The translations under genes were made by a program, and so were the position numbers. This document shows positions 10,496 through 22,112 of a DNA stretch of 64,000 nucleotides, in pieces. Location of the stretch: NCBI GenBank assembly GCA_037447655.1, contig JBBHKE010001628.1, positions 174,272-238,271 on the forward strand, read 5' to 3'. The notes below the pieces were generated by a model that worked only from the letters and a program-made list of their open reading frames with translations, searched no databases and was not told where the DNA came from. The DNA is from Zygnema cylindricum (Eukaryota > Streptophyta > Zygnematophyceae > Zygnematales > Zygnemataceae). How positions within the stretch are numbered: the first letter of the stretch is position 1; each line of letters opens with the position of its first letter.

Positions 10496-13111
10496 CTAGT
10501 CACTTTTCAATTTTAATCCACAGTTTTCTCTGCAATAAATCAACTTAGGGGAAGGCACTGCTTTTGTCATCATGTCTGCAATCATTTCTCTATCAGTTTT
10601 ATGAACCAGTTTAATAATTTTATTTTCTACCTTCTCTCTCACAAAGCTTAGTCTAATATCCATATGCTTAGCTTTGAAGTGATGTTTCGGATTAGCTGCA
10701 ATCGAGATAGCAGCTTGATTATCACAAAAAACATTTTGAGTTCCAAACTTCATGAACCCAAGTTCTTCAAGAAGAGATTTAACCCACATTAATTCTTTGG
10801 TGGCAGCACAAGAAGCCATGTATTCAGCCTCCATAGTGGACTGAGCAACTACTTTTTGTTGCTTGCTACTCCAACAACATGCACCGGATCCAATTTGCAA
10901 CACATATCCAGTCGTACACCTCCTTAAAGGCACATCTCCATAACTGGCATCACTCCAAGTGGTGATATCAGTGTGCTCCCCTCCCAAATGCAACCATAAC
11001 TCCCTTGTCCCCACCAGATACCTCATCACCCTTTTGGCAGCCTCCCAATCTCTCTTTCTTGGTTCATTTAGATTTCTACTAAGGACACCTACAGCTGCAG
11101 CTATATCCGGACGGGTACAGTTCATAAAATAAATTAAACTGCCTACAATCTGCCGATAAGGGATATTTTCCATAAATTTTCTTTCTATCTCGTCCATCTC
11201 ATCATTAATGATGAATATTCCTCCCTCTTCACTCCCCTCACTCACTTTCTTCAAATCCATGGGAGTAGAACATCCGTTTGCTTTCTCCATTTGAAATTTT
11301 TCTAGCATATTACCGATTGCTTCTTTTTGAGTGAGTCTTATAATTCTATTCCCTCTATCTCTCTCCATCTGAATTCCCAAAATGTACTTTGCTTCTCCAA
11401 GATCTTTCATATCAAAACTGCTTCTAAGATCCCGTTTTAGTTTGTTAATTTTATCTAAGGACTTGCTTAAGACCAACAAATCATCAACATAAATAGCAAT
11501 AAATATCACTCCATTCTCATCCTCAAATAAATATATAGAGTGATCTGAACTAATTCTGATATACCCCAAACCGGTCAGAAATTCGTCGAGCTTTATATTC
11601 CACTGTCGCGGGGCTTGCTTAAGCCCATAGAGTGATTTTATCAGTTTGCAAACTTTGTTTTCTTCCCCACTTTCCACGAATCCTTCCGGTTGCCTCATGT
11701 AAATTTCTTCTTCCAACTCTCCGTGCAAAAAGGCAGTTTTAATATCCATCTGGTGGATTTCCATATCCTCTGCTGCGGCTATACTTAAAAGGATTCTAAC
11801 AGAAGGAAATCTGACTACAGGTGCAAAGGTTTCTTCGTAGTCTATCCCCTCTTTTTGTGTATAACCTTTTGCAACTAACCTAGCTTTGTACCTCTCAATG
11901 GTATTATCCGGGTTTAATTTAAGTTTAAACACCCACTTACATCCGATCGGTTTTCGGTCCGGTGGACAATCTACCAACTCCCATGTGTTGGCTTCCATGA
12001 TAGAGGCCATTTCTTCATTTATAGCTGTGATCCACCGGCTACTTTCTGGAGTGTTTATGGCCTCTAAGTATGTTTGAGGTTCATCTGGGTGAGACATCTT
12101 TGTGAGTTGGTTATTTACTTGTCTTTCTTGAAGTCGTTTACTACTTCTTCTTCCCCCTTCAAAATCGGACGCCGGTATGGAAGGCATCCTTGGGTTTCGT
12201 TTTGGGAGATTTTCAGCTTCCCTATCTTCCAATTCCGGTGTCTCATCAAATTCCTCATCGGTTTCCACTTCGTATTGTGGCGTTGCCTCGGATGTTGTCC
12301 TTTCCTCCTTCTCCTTTGTTAAATCTGCAGATTTTTCTTTTTCTCCCTCTTCCTTCTCTTCATTTTCAAAGTCAAAGTCAGAAAACTGATCCGTTTCAAA
12401 TCTGATTTTGACTTCCTTATTATATTTGAATGGATCAATGGACTTCTCTTCATTCATCACCACTATGTGTTTTACCAAAATTATATCTCTCTTTTTCAAG
12501 TCATACACTCGGTATCCTTTTGTGCACTCATCATATCCTACAAGATATCCTGGTTTCCCTCTTCCCTCTAACTTCCATTTAGTCTTATCGGAATCCAAAC
12601 TGTAGACTTGACTTCCGAACACTCTCAAACTAGACAAATCAGGCTTTCTTCCTGTCCACCTCTCATACGGAGTTTCCTCCTTATTTGCTGAAGTTAGGAC
12701 TCTATTTTTGATGAAATTAGCATAGTTCATAGACTCAGCCCAAAACTGCAGCCCTATCCTCTTATCACTTAACATATTTCTAGACATATCTCCTAAAGTT
12801 CTATTAACTCTTTCTGCTACTCCGTTTTGTTCCGGATTATAGGGAACAGTTTTCTCATGATGAATTCCTTCTTCTTTAAGATATTCTTCAAAATCCCTTG
12901 AGGTGTATTCTTTCCCATTATCACTTCTTATCTCTTTTATTGAGGTTTCATGTAGCTTTTCACTCCATACTTTATACTCTTTGAAACATCTTAATACCTC
13001 TGACTTATGTCTGAGAAAGTATACCTTCGTGTATCTAGACCAATCATCTGTGATAGTTAACATCCATCTCTTCCCCCCCATGTGAAGCATACCTAGCAGG
13101 TCCCCAAACAT
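10496..13111 (-). CDS. Element C Pol: integrase, reverse transcriptase, RNase H
   Basis: This 871-codon reading frame encodes the copia integrase catalytic core (TDDWSRY, SDNGKEY and the downstream glutamate in NGVAERVNRT), the C-terminal GKPGYLVGYDE segment, reverse transcriptase (KWVFKLKLNPDNTIERY, MDIKTAFLHGELEE, YVDDLLVLSKS) and RNase H (SDASYGD, STMEAEYMA, DNQAAI). It stops with TAG just before the purine tract. The listed start is only the first methionine of the frame: the real frame continues from the gag-protease ORF upstream through one extra base at 13073-13079. Catalytic motifs look intact. Confidence 0.92.
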   Translation of the reverse strand: MFGDLLGMLHMGGKRWMLTITDDWSRYTKVYFLRHKSEVLRCFKEYKVWSEKLHETSIKEIRSDNGKEYTSRDFEEYLKEEGIHHEKTVPYNPEQNGVAERVNRTLGDMSRNMLSDKRIGLQFWAESMNYANFIKNRVLTSANKEETPYERWTGRKPDLSSLRVFGSQVYSLDSDKTKWKLEGRGKPGYLVGYDECTKGYRVYDLKKRDIILVKHIVVMNEEKSIDPFKYNKEVKIRFETDQFSDFDFENEEKEEGEKEKSADLTKEKEERTTSEATPQYEVETDEEFDETPELEDREAENLPKRNPRMPSIPASDFEGGRRSSKRLQERQVNNQLTKMSHPDEPQTYLEAINTPESSRWITAINEEMASIMEANTWELVDCPPDRKPIGCKWVFKLKLNPDNTIERYKARLVAKGYTQKEGIDYEETFAPVVRFPSVRILLSIAAAEDMEIHQMDIKTAFLHGELEEEIYMRQPEGFVESGEENKVCKLIKSLYGLKQAPRQWNIKLDEFLTGLGYIRISSDHSIYLFEDENGVIFIAIYVDDLLVLSKSLDKINKLKRDLRSSFDMKDLGEAKYILGIQMERDRGNRIIRLTQKEAIGNMLEKFQMEKANGCSTPMDLKKVSEGSEEGGIFIINDEMDEIERKFMENIPYRQIVGSLIYFMNCTRPDIAAAVGVLSRNLNEPRKRDWEAAKRVMRYLVGTRELWLHLGGEHTDITTWSDASYGDVPLRRCTTGYVLQIGSGACCWSSKQQKVVAQSTMEAEYMASCAATKELMWVKSLLEELGFMKFGTQNVFCDNQAAISIAANPKHHFKAKHMDIRLSFVREKVENKIIKLVHKTDREMIADMMTKAVPSPKLIYCRENCGLKLKSD

Positions 13112-14933
13112 CAGTGTGAACTAGATCTAATACTTTCTCTCTCCTAAATGTGGTTGCCTTTGGAAATGGAAGTCTATGAATCTTCCCTTGGGCACATCCA
13201 CTACAATCATCAAAGGTCTCATCATCTTCAAAAGTAATACCCTCCACTATTCCCTTTTTCTTCATTTTCTTTAATCTATCTAGATGCACATGCCCCAACC
13301 TTTTATGCCAAAGCATCATCTCACTTGCACACGAGTAGAGAACACTTTTTTCATTGCAAAGAACAATTCTGAACATTCCTTGACTGCCCTTCTCAGCTAT
13401 GAAATAAACCTCATTATCAAAGCTTGCTGTGAAGATTCCTTTCCTAGTTCCTGTTTCAAACTCCTTTTCATCTAGGACAGCTGTTGAGACTAGGTTCTTG
13501 CTAAGCTGTGGAATGTAAAGAACGTCTGAGAGTGTTACAATTGAGGCCTTTCCATCAACTAGAACCTTCAAGTCAACAGTTCCAACAAGACTTGTGGTTT
13601 CTACTCTACCATCTCCGTACTCTATCTCAACTGTTGGGATCTTTCTCAGTTTAGTGAACCACCGCTTATCTTTGCACATATGCATTGAAGCCCCTGAGTC
13701 TATGATCCACCCATCCTCGGGTGGATCCCTCTTACCTCCGAAAGCACACTTTTGTCTCCGTGGAATATCGACATGCTTTTCAGTGTTTTTCGGATTAAGG
13801 AGAAGCTCCTCAAGCTCCTCTTCAGGTTCAGTTTTTTCTTCCACTTCCTCATCAAGAACTTGAGTCAGGAAAGCCTTTTTCTTTCCTCCGTCCTTTGAGG
13901 TTCTTTGACCATCTTTCAGTCGAAGATCTGCAAGTCTGACACAATCTGCCATGTAGTGTCCCGGTTTCTTGCAGAAGTGACATAATCCTCCTCGAGAAGT
14001 TCCTCTCCCCTGTCTTTCAAATCTGCCACCTCCTTGTCCTCTTCCACCAAAGTTTCGATAGGGATCTTTCCCTCTCTCCTCATCACGCTTCCGCCAATCA
14101 GCTCCTGCAGACAATGCTTGAACACTTGGACTCCCTCTCCTAAGCTCTATGGTGCTTTCTTTCACTAAAATCATTCCCACAGTGTCATCCCAATTCCAAT
14201 TGCTATCTCCTATGTCCTGCAATCGGTTAATGATATTCTCATACTCTTCAGGTAGTTTCATTATTAGTGTGTTCACTCTTTGTCTCTCAGACCATGAGTT
14301 ACCTGCACTCTCTAACTCTCCAAACAATGCTCCTAAATCATTGCAATAATTATCCATACTTCCTCCCTTATAAGTATAAGCTGCAATCTTATTTTCTGCC
14401 AACTGTTGCTGCTGCAATGATCCACTCTTATATTTGTTAACTAGTGATATCCAAATCTGAGATGAAGATTTGACATGCATAAGGGGAATGGCAATGCCCT
14501 TTGCTACACTTTTAAGAATTAAGAGCTTAGCAACCTTGTCTTTGTAGTTCCACTTTTCATACTCCGATCTTTCGGTCTGAACCCTTGTCGCCGTTTTTGG
14601 TGGTGCTGCTGCCGGTATCGCCTTCGGCAATGGTGTCACTTGAGTTGCAACTCCTCCCTTTTCTCCTTCCATGACAATCTCCTCTCCTTCCTCATCTTCA
14701 TCCTCGGTGATGGTGGCAGCTGTTTTACCAACTGTAGAGGCGGAGGTGCCAGAAAAACGTGTCCCTCCAAACCCAAGTGGAGGTGGGCATCGAATTTGTC
14801 CAGACACTATGCCCCATAGATGCTTCTCAAATAGTTCTCCCTCCATCATCATTTCCCAATAAAGAAAGTCTGATCCATCAAATATGGGCACCCTAGAGGG
14901 TGGGCCCATAACCTGAAATTCTGTGGTCTCCAT
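13044..14933 (-). CDS. Element C Gag-protease-integrase N-terminus
   Basis: This frame of 629 codons has its start codon (14933) 20 nt inside the 5' LTR. It reads METTEFQVMGPPSRVP, where VMGPP is encoded by the primer-binding site. It contains the capsid-like region, a CCHC zinc knuckle (CHFCKKPGHYMADC), retropepsin active site (WIIDSGASMHMC), GAG-pre-integrase (LWHKRLGHVHL...CSGCAQGK) and the first integrase residues. It then leaves frame at a run of seven C on the plus strand (13073-13079) and ends 29 nt later. Whether this is a mutation, a sequencing error or a slippage site cannot be told from sequence. Confidence 0.92.
   Translation of the reverse strand: METTEFQVMGPPSRVPIFDGSDFLYWEMMMEGELFEKHLWGIVSGQIRCPPPLGFGGTRFSGTSASTVGKTAATITEDEDEEGEEIVMEGEKGGVATQVTPLPKAIPAAAPPKTATRVQTERSEYEKWNYKDKVAKLLILKSVAKGIAIPLMHVKSSSQIWISLVNKYKSGSLQQQQLAENKIAAYTYKGGSMDNYCNDLGALFGELESAGNSWSERQRVNTLIMKLPEEYENIINRLQDIGDSNWNWDDTVGMILVKESTIELRRGSPSVQALSAGADWRKRDEERGKDPYRNFGGRGQGGGRFERQGRGTSRGGLCHFCKKPGHYMADCVRLADLRLKDGQRTSKDGGKKKAFLTQVLDEEVEEKTEPEEELEELLLNPKNTEKHVDIPRRQKCAFGGKRDPPEDGWIIDSGASMHMCKDKRWFTKLRKIPTVEIEYGDGRVETTSLVGTVDLKVLVDGKASIVTLSDVLYIPQLSKNLVSTAVLDEKEFETGTRKGIFTASFDNEVYFIAEKGSQGMFRIVLCNEKSVLYSCASEMMLWHKRLGHVHLDRLKKMKKKGIVEGITFEDDETFDDCSGCAQGKIHRLPFPKATTFRREKVLDLVHTDVWGPARYASHGGEEMDVNYHR
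14899..14913 (-). other. Primer-binding site of element C (anticodon arm of tRNA-iMet)
   Basis: The minus strand reads GGTTATGGGCCCACC immediately next to the 5' LTR end. This is the exact reverse complement of the anticodon stem-loop segment GGUGGGCCCAUAACC of plant initiator tRNA-Met, as recalled. Drosophila copia is known to use such an internal (half-tRNA) primer. The site is in frame within gag. Confidence 0.85.
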
Positions 14934-15803
14934 TGACCCACAGAATGAGCAGCCTATGTAAAGCCTCTAGGATATTATTTGCCCCTTCTACTTTCCCGCT
15001 GAATAAGCGCCGCCCAGGCACACAAATATTCAGACCACTCTCACCCTTGTGAGGACAAGACTCCCCTGAGTCAAACGCAAAAAGAATCACTGAATTTGCT
15101 CACCCGAGCAGTAAGTTATGGGTGGTCAAAGATGACCTTTATAGTTACAAGCTCTCTTAGAGAGAGAGGTACCTAAATATTACTAAGTCTCGGTCTGCCT
15201 ACTCACGACTACCTACTATTAAACCCTAGTCCAATAGGAACACTATAAAGTACAAGAAGGTACAATGGGCGATGTACTTATTGTACAACTATTGTACGAC
15301 AAGGTCTACAAGGTGACTCCTGTCATATCGGAAGCCATGGTTCCTCCTCCCATCTTCTCCGGTATCAAATAATGTGGCGCCAAGTGGCACCGCGTGACGC
15401 TATATCCGTATGCCGCCAAAAAGCTCACTTCGCGTGGCGGCTATAATGCCAGCCGTCCGATCAAAACATATTTTACACGGTTCAGATTCGCGTACATGCA
15501 GAAATTGCTCCTTTTGGTTAGTCTGCTGCTAATTAGCTGTTTCGTTAATGTTTATATATTTATGAAACGCGTCACGTGTATCGTTTCGTAACGCCTTAAT
15601 GGTTAAGGCGTTAGGCTACAAAGAATCTAGAGGTCACGGGTTCAAACCTAGACCTAGGCATCATTTTAGCCAAAATACCCTTAACTGCAAAAACTGCCAC
15701 TTTCTAAATATGGCGGCAGCCATGGCGCGCCTTTGATCCTTACTCTCTTTCTTTAAAACAAAACTAAATAGAGAAGTGAACTATTAATTACCTCTTTTCA
15801 ACA
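14914..15803 (-). repeat. 5' LTR of element C
   Basis: Identical in length (890 bp) to the 3' LTR. Visible differences include gtctcc/gtcttc near the inner end, gactcct/gacacct and gccaagtgg/gccacgtgg, the last destroying the G-box in this copy. Its inner 20 nt encode the first residues of Gag. A tRNA-like segment lies at about 15589-15659 on the plus strand. Confidence 0.94.
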
Positions 15804-15808
15804 GTTTG

Positions 15809-18651
15809 AATACCCATTTGCTGCCGATGGCTTTCTGGTCCGAAGGGAGATCGACCAGCTCCCATGTTTGCGATTACATGATAGGCTTTATTTCGTCGTT
15901 TGCCGCCTCTATCCAGTGATTTCTTTCAGGTGAGGAGAAGGCTTCTCGGATAGTTTGAGGTTCTTCCGGGTTAGCAGAATAAGCAAAGTGGGAACTTGAC
16001 TGAAGGCGGCTGCTAGATCTCCTTCCCCCCGGAAAATCTAAGGCAAAGACCGAAGGATGTCTCGCATTCTTAGTTGGTCTGGTCATCCGTTCTCTTTAAT
16101 CTAGGAGCTGCTCAGTTTGCTCCATTTGATTTGTAAGAGGCACCTGAGGATCAGAAGAAAGTTGTTCTGCAATCGGGTGTTGAACAGCTCAAAAATATAC
16201 TGTCTTTTGCGTGTCAAATATAACATATTTTTGTGATATTTGTGCTACATGGTTTTCTATCTTTGTAAATAGATATGCGGATTCATTTTCATCTTTCAGA
16301 ATTATATTTCTGGAAACTACTATCTTTTTCCTATCTAAAACATATACTCTATATCCCTTAGAAATTTCAACATACCCTACTAGAATACCTGGCAAACCTT
16401 TCGCTTCCAATTTCCAAGTATTCGAAGAAGTGTCCAAAATAAAACATTTACTTTCGAAAACTTTGAAATGACTAACATCTGGTTTTCTACCTGTCCATAT
16501 CTCAAAAGGCATAGTGCAAACTGACCTAGATCATATCCTAGTTTTAATGTAAACTGCAGAATTGAGGGCCTCAGCCCAGAATTAAATATCAACATTTTTG
16601 TCTATTAACATTGATCTAGCACTTTCTACAATAGTCCTATTCAGTCTTTCTGAGACGCCATTTTGCTGTGGTGTGTAAAAGACCATGAGCTGGCAACTGA
16701 TACCCTCATCCAGAAGAAATTTGTCAATCTCCTTTGATATGTACTCTCCTCCATTGTCCGATATGAGCTCCAACATCGAGCACTATGCAATTTTTCCGCC
16801 CAAGCCTTGTAGTCTTTGAAGTGTCCGAACACTTCACTCTTTTCTTTCATGAAATATACCTTCGTGAACCTGGAGAAGTCATATGTATTCGTGACCATAA
16901 ACCTGACCCCCCCAGCAAAGGGCACCTGAGCTGGTCCCAAAACATCAGAATGTATGAGCTGCAAAACTTTCATAGACCGATGTTCCGATACTTGTGGGAA
17001 AGGTTACTTGTGAATCTTTCTTAGTGAGCAACCATCACATGTTTTAACTGGCTGATTAGTAAGAGACACACCTTCTATTTTACCAGAATTAACCATTTTT
17101 TGCAAGCTGTCATAGTGAACATGAACTAGTCTTTTATGCCATAATTCAATTTCACAAAAACAACACTTGAGTACATAACATCGTTTTCTTTTGTATTAGC
17201 CATATCCATACAATACATCTTGCTTGCATCTCTAGTTCTTTTGACTGCCACCTTCCCCTGCATGCTTACAACTTGCCTACCACCCTTAAGGGTGACCTCA
17301 AATCCTTTGCTCTCAACTAGAAAAGTAGAAGATAGATTCTTTTTGAAACCCGATACATACAAGACATTGTGAAGAGTCCTTTTAACTGACTTTCCCCATA
17401 TGTCTACCAGCAAAGACACATCACCCTGAGCACAAGTCTGAACACTTATGCCATAGGCATAGTAGATGTTCCTTGCTGTTGTGGACTTGAGATTTGAAAA
17501 GAGTCTTTTGTTCCAACACAGGTGGGCCGATGCCCCAGTATCCATGATTCAACCTGCTTCCTTTGAGCCCTCAATTTCTGCCGCCATTGCAAATAAGTCT
17601 AAATCATCCTGCTCATTGAAAGTTATAGACACATCATTCGAAATTACAGATGAAAAAAAAGAGTTTTTTTGCAGGTGATTAATAGGAAAGTTCTGATTAA
17701 AATGACTTTGCTGCCAACCTGGCCTGTATAAACCTGCTTCATTCGCCTTTTTGAGCTTAGGACAATGCCTATATCCATGATCCTTCTCTGAAAAATAAAA
17801 ACAAGTAGTGAAAGATCTACTATTGTGCCCTTGATTAAACTGTTACAACTGACCCTGGTTCAAGTTAAACCGATTCCTTTGCTGAATAAACTGATTTCTT
17901 TGCTGGTTAAACTGTTATTTTCTTTCAAAGTCTTTGTTAAAAGCCTCTACTTGGGTTTCTCCATTAAGCATCTTAGACGTAGACTCTTCCTCTAAGATAA
18001 TATTGATAGCTAGTTGAAGTGTCTAGCTAGCATTATCATGCTTTTTTAATTCAGCGATGCATCTTTCATACTGCTTGGAAGACCTCTAATAATCAGAGCA
18101 GCTTGCTAATAATCAGAGCAGCTTGCTAAAACTCAGGAAAACTCCCACCAGCACAATCATGAGAGTCAATGAGAGCTCGAAAGTTATCTGAATACTTGGC
18201 TATTGATACCCATTAGTATGTGAAGTCTCGTATTTTTCCTGCCTTGAACATTCGCTTTTTCATAAGACGCCTTTAGCGATTTCTTGATGTCAATCGCCTT
18301 CTTCATTTTGATTCTCGACATAACCATGTTTTCCGAGAGACACAATTTTATAGCGTTACGAGCCTGCGAATTCTTTTTCGCCCAAGTTAGATTAGCTTTA
18401 TCAAGTGATCCATCCAAAATCTCCAATAAGCCTGCAGTTTCAAAAAAAGACTCAATCATATCCGCCCAGTACGTATACTTATGCCCATTAAAGAGAAGAA
18501 TTATTGGAGACAGGCCCATAAACTGTTGTTCTATGACAATTGGTGTAGATGGTGTTGCAACTATAGTTGTAGAAGTAGACAAACTTAAGCAGATGCTAAC
18601 AAGAAATCCTATCGAACAGTGATCTTTATCACACTGTAAAAACTGACTCAC
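15809..18651 (-). pseudogene. Element E gag, protease, integrase, RT N-terminus
   Basis: Degraded minus-strand coding sequence, in order: Gag start (18184-18651; its first part lies in the LTR, then FMGLSPIILLFNGHKYTYW at the primer-binding site), a Cys-rich segment near 17790 corresponding to the zinc knuckle, protease MDTGASAHLC (17126-17545), integrase SDNGGEYIS and NGVSERLNRT (16582-16973), the integrase C-terminus (16189-16512) and the RT start up to KWVFK (15809-16086), where element C interrupts it. A 20-bp tandem duplication sits at 18086-18125. Frames are broken many times. Confidence 0.84.
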
Positions 18652-19489
18652 AAGTCAAATTTACTCAAAATTCTGCATATACGATATCACCATACACATT
18701 GTTATTTCCAAAAGTTACAGACAAATTTACTCAGTTAACCATAAGATATAAGACCTGCAAGTTTCCCAAAAACGGCCCTTTAGATTCCTAATATCCCAAA
18801 ACTGAATCCAAAATAATTATAAGTCCTAAATCTTTAAATACAGAGTGAGTATCTACTGCTCACTGACCAATCAGATGATTGCACCTGGAATAGTGGTATT
18901 GTACTCTAGTACGACAAGGTACGCTAAGGTACTTCTAAAAACCTAATATCAACCAGCCTATAAACTAAACACTGAAACACTATTCCATAATGCACTACGC
19001 TACAGATAAATGTTTCGTCAGGTTTTCTTAGTCTGGAGCCGTACTCATAATGTTGCTTGCTGAGTCAGCAAGTGTATAATATGTCCAACCTGCTGTTGGA
19101 AACTAGTACGAATATCTGAACAGCTTACGGTGCATCTCGTCACATGTGGTCCCCACTCAAATCTCAAGCGTCAACCTGATAGAGATCGACGTCCGATGTT
19201 TGCTCTTCACAATTGTGCTCCCAGATGTCCGGTTCATTTCACGTCTACGCCATTTGCTGAAGTCACTTGTTCGATAGGCGCCATGTGTCCGGGTCCATTC
19301 CGTATTTCTTGTGTTTGTCTAAAATGTTGACGCGTGTCTCATAAGACCGTACCGAATACTCTTAGAGTAATACTTCACTGTCACACTATTGAAGGTAAAT
19401 ACTACATCTAACATTCCCAAAAATAGTCTAGGTATGTTTTTCCCCTCACAGCTCTATCTACTGAGAATAAAGCTTTTAAAAAAACAACA
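18524..19489 (-). repeat. 5' LTR of element E
   Basis: This 966-bp LTR on the minus strand runs from TGTTGTTTTTTTAAAAGC at 19489 to CAACA at 18524. The adjoining primer-binding site reads GTTTATGGGCCTGTC (18509-18523), a damaged version of the site in the other elements. The flanking aactt (19490-19494) is the presumed target site within element F. Confidence 0.86.
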
Positions 19490-21372
19490 AACTTGGCTAC
19501 CGAATACTTTAAGATAAAAGATATCTGGTTTCTTTCCAACCCATCTCTCATAAGGTGTCATTCTCTTTATAGCTGAGGTAAGGACACTATTCTTAATGTA
19601 GTTGGCACAGTTCATGGCTTCTGCCAAAAATTTCTTTCCTATTTTCTTGTTTACCAAGATAGTGCATGCACAATTTCTTAGTGTTCGTTTCAACCTCTCA
19701 ACTACCCTATTTTTTTCCAAGTTATATGGTACTGTTTTCTGGTGCAGAACTCCCTCATCTCTGAAGTATTCCTCAAACTGGTTAGAGGTTTATTCTCCCC
19801 CATTATCATTCCTTATTCTCTTAATGGGGGTTTCATCCAGCTTCTCACTCCATGCTTATATTCTTTGAAGTAAGTTGTTGTTTCAAACTTTTTTTTTATG
19901 AAGTAGACCCTAGATTATCTAGACTAGTCATCGGTTATTGTCAACATAAACCTCTTTCCTCCAACTGAAGGTACTTTTGCAGGTCCCTAGATATCTGTGT
20001 GGACCATATCTAGTACTTTCTCACCTCTATATGTGGCGGCTTTTGGAAAGGGAAGTCTGTGAGCCTTACCTTGGGCACATCTACTAAATCATCCGTCATT
20101 TCATTATCTCCAAACTGAATGCCTTCTACTACACCAAGCTTTTTCATTTCCCTCAACATATCAAAATGTACATGCCCCAATCGCTTATGCCAAATCATCA
20201 ACTTTGGAACACAAACATAGTAAGCATTCTTTTTTTCATTACTCGGGTTAAGCATAAACATTCCTTGGCTATCCTTATCTGCCGTGAAGTAGACTTCATC
20301 CCCATACTTTGTTGTAAAGACTTCCTTTCTAGTGAAGGTATCAAACTTTTTTTCATCTAACACAGACGTAGAGAGAAGATTTTTACTCATCTGAGGAATG
20401 TAGAGTACATCTCAAAAGGTGAGTATAGAAGTCTTTCCCTCCACTAAGACTTTTAGATCTACCGACCCCACTAGATTTGTTCTTACCACTCTCCCATCCC
20501 GATACTCTATCTCTACAGTAGGGATTTTCCTAAGGTAAGTAAAGAGGTGCTTATCACGACATATGCACGGATGCACTTGAGTCGATAATCCATCCTTCCT
20601 GTGGAGCTTCTTGAATTGTTCCAAGGGCACACTTCTGTTTCCGAGGGATCTCCTTCTCCTCTTTCTCTCGTCAAAGAGAAGCTCCCCATCCTCCTCTTTA
20701 GAGGACTCGTCCTCGGTCTCTTCTCTCACTTTTGTGACCACAAGTGCCTTTTTCTTCCCTCTGGAATAACCCCCTCCATGGTTCTTTTGGAGCTTCAGCT
20801 CCGATAGCTTGAAACAATCTGCTATCAAGTGTCCCGGCTTTTCGCAAAAGTTACAAAGACCCTTTGGGAGCCTCAGTCCTCCAGACTGATCTTTCTCTCT
20901 TTTGTACGGTTACTTTGGATCCTTCCCTTATCATTTTCCTCCTGCACCCTGAGCTTAGATTCTCTTCACCCCCCCCTAATCTCAATTGTGTTCTTCTGCC
21001 CAAGTATCATCTGGACCATTGTGTTCCACTTCCATTAACTGTTCGTCATTTCTTGTATTCCATACACTATGTTTTCATACTCGTTGGGTAACTTCATTAT
21101 AAAAGTGTTAACTTTCATCTTAATTGTACTTGTCCACCCGACACTCTCCATCTCCATAGACAAACATGAAAGATCATTGCAATAGTCTAACATCTTTCCC
21201 CCGTTGTAAGTATAATTCCCTAACTTTTGTTCAACCAACTGGAGCTCATGAATAGTACCGGCTCTATAGATTTCTACCAAACTCACCCACATTTCCTCGG
21301 CCTTGTAAATGTGAAGGTGAGGGAAGGCTAAAGCTTCAGTGAGGTGCCTTAAAATGAAGTTCTTCGCAGCCA
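19490..21372 (-). pseudogene. Element F gag-protease-integrase remnant
   Basis: Minus-strand fragments show, in order: Gag capsid (MAAKNFILRHLTEALAFPHL, KLPNEYENIVY), a CCHC knuckle (CNFCEKPGHLIADC, near 20815-20860), protease and GAG-pre-integrase (IWHKRLGHVHF), and integrase up to LKVFGSQV at 19490, where element E's LTR begins. The retropepsin signature has changed from DSGAS to DSSAS and is in a shifted frame. The long ORF at 21035-21511 is a chimera whose first 45 codons come from the LTR of element G. Confidence 0.84.
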
Positions 21373-21377
21373 TGTTT

Positions 21378-22090
21378 TGTTGAAGGTCATAGGCATTAAG
21401 ACTCGGCTGTGATCCACTCCCACTAGGAGTCACACTTGCACCAGCAGGAGCAGGTGGAGCACTAGGGCTAATAGGAGCACTTGCAATAGGAGCTGAGCCA
21501 TTATCAGACATTTTAGTGGAAGCAAACCCAAAGAAATATGCCTAGAAGACTAGATCTATAGTGTAAGATATGTAACTCCAAACGAAAGAGGTATTTCAAC
21601 CAAACAATCATGTACTACAAGCAAATTAGAGACAATAGAGCATAAAACACCTTAAACTGCACTCAGTGCTCTCATTTCCTTAATTCTTGTGTAAAATGTA
21701 CATTCTGTGTTGAATTGATCAATCCTAATTGAACTAAATACTTAAAATATCTCGAAAACATCTAAAAGATCTAAAAAACATCTAAAATATCTACAAAACA
21801 TCAAAAAACGTATGTACATGGTTCACTAGACACCCTACTGAGAAAATCTAAGTGTTTGGACCAGAATTGTCCACTAACAATATCTATACCCTAAAAATCC
21901 GGATGATTCTTATCACGTCTACATAAATTGGCGGCCCAACACACTAATTTACCAAAAGATATCAATTCGTGTAGATACTACAAAAAATCATCTACACTAA
22001 ATTTGGTCAATATTGAACAGTTGGTATTCTAAAAATATTCTAAGTCTTAGACTCAAATTTCTAAGACTTACTAAAGCTTACTTTTCAATA
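21378..22090 (-). repeat. 3' LTR of element G
   Basis: On the minus strand it begins TATTGAAAAGTAAGC, after the purine tract, and ends CAACA. Its inner part encodes the same 45-codon Ala/Pro/Ser-rich leader as the 5' LTR, here fused by chance to element F gag. It lacks the antisense tRNA-like segment of the D family. Confidence 0.92.
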
Positions 22091-22112
22091 CTCCCCTTAA
22101 GCTTTAGAAGAC

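Larger units (their letters stand above)
9593..15803 (-). mobile_element. Full-length Ty1/copia element C
   Basis: This complete minus-strand element of 6211 bp has two 890-bp LTRs (9593-10482 and 14914-15803), a primer-binding site at 14899-14913 with an exact 15-nt match, a purine tract before the 3' LTR and a perfect 5-bp target duplication gtttg (9588-9592, 15804-15808). The LTRs differ at only about half a dozen positions I could see. The interior is two long ORFs that would be one but for a single base in a run of seven G. It is recent and nearly intact. Confidence 0.95.
7403..19489 (-). mobile_element. Ty1/copia element E (second family), broken by B and C
   Basis: E is a minus-strand copia element from a family distinct from A/B/C/D/F. 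Its parts are the 5' LTR (18524-19489), gag to RT (15809-18523), the remainder of RT and RNase H (8150-9592) and part of the 3' LTR (7403-8149). Element C is inserted in the RT domain with target duplication gtttg, and element B in the 3' LTR. E itself lies in the integrase of element F. Coding sequence is degraded throughout. Confidence 0.87.

Noticed and set aside
21035-21511. A seemingly intact 158-residue protein with an Ala/Pro-rich N-terminus
   Set aside because: It is a chance fusion: the first 45 codons are element G's LTR leader and the rest is the interrupted gag of element F, joined at the target duplication.
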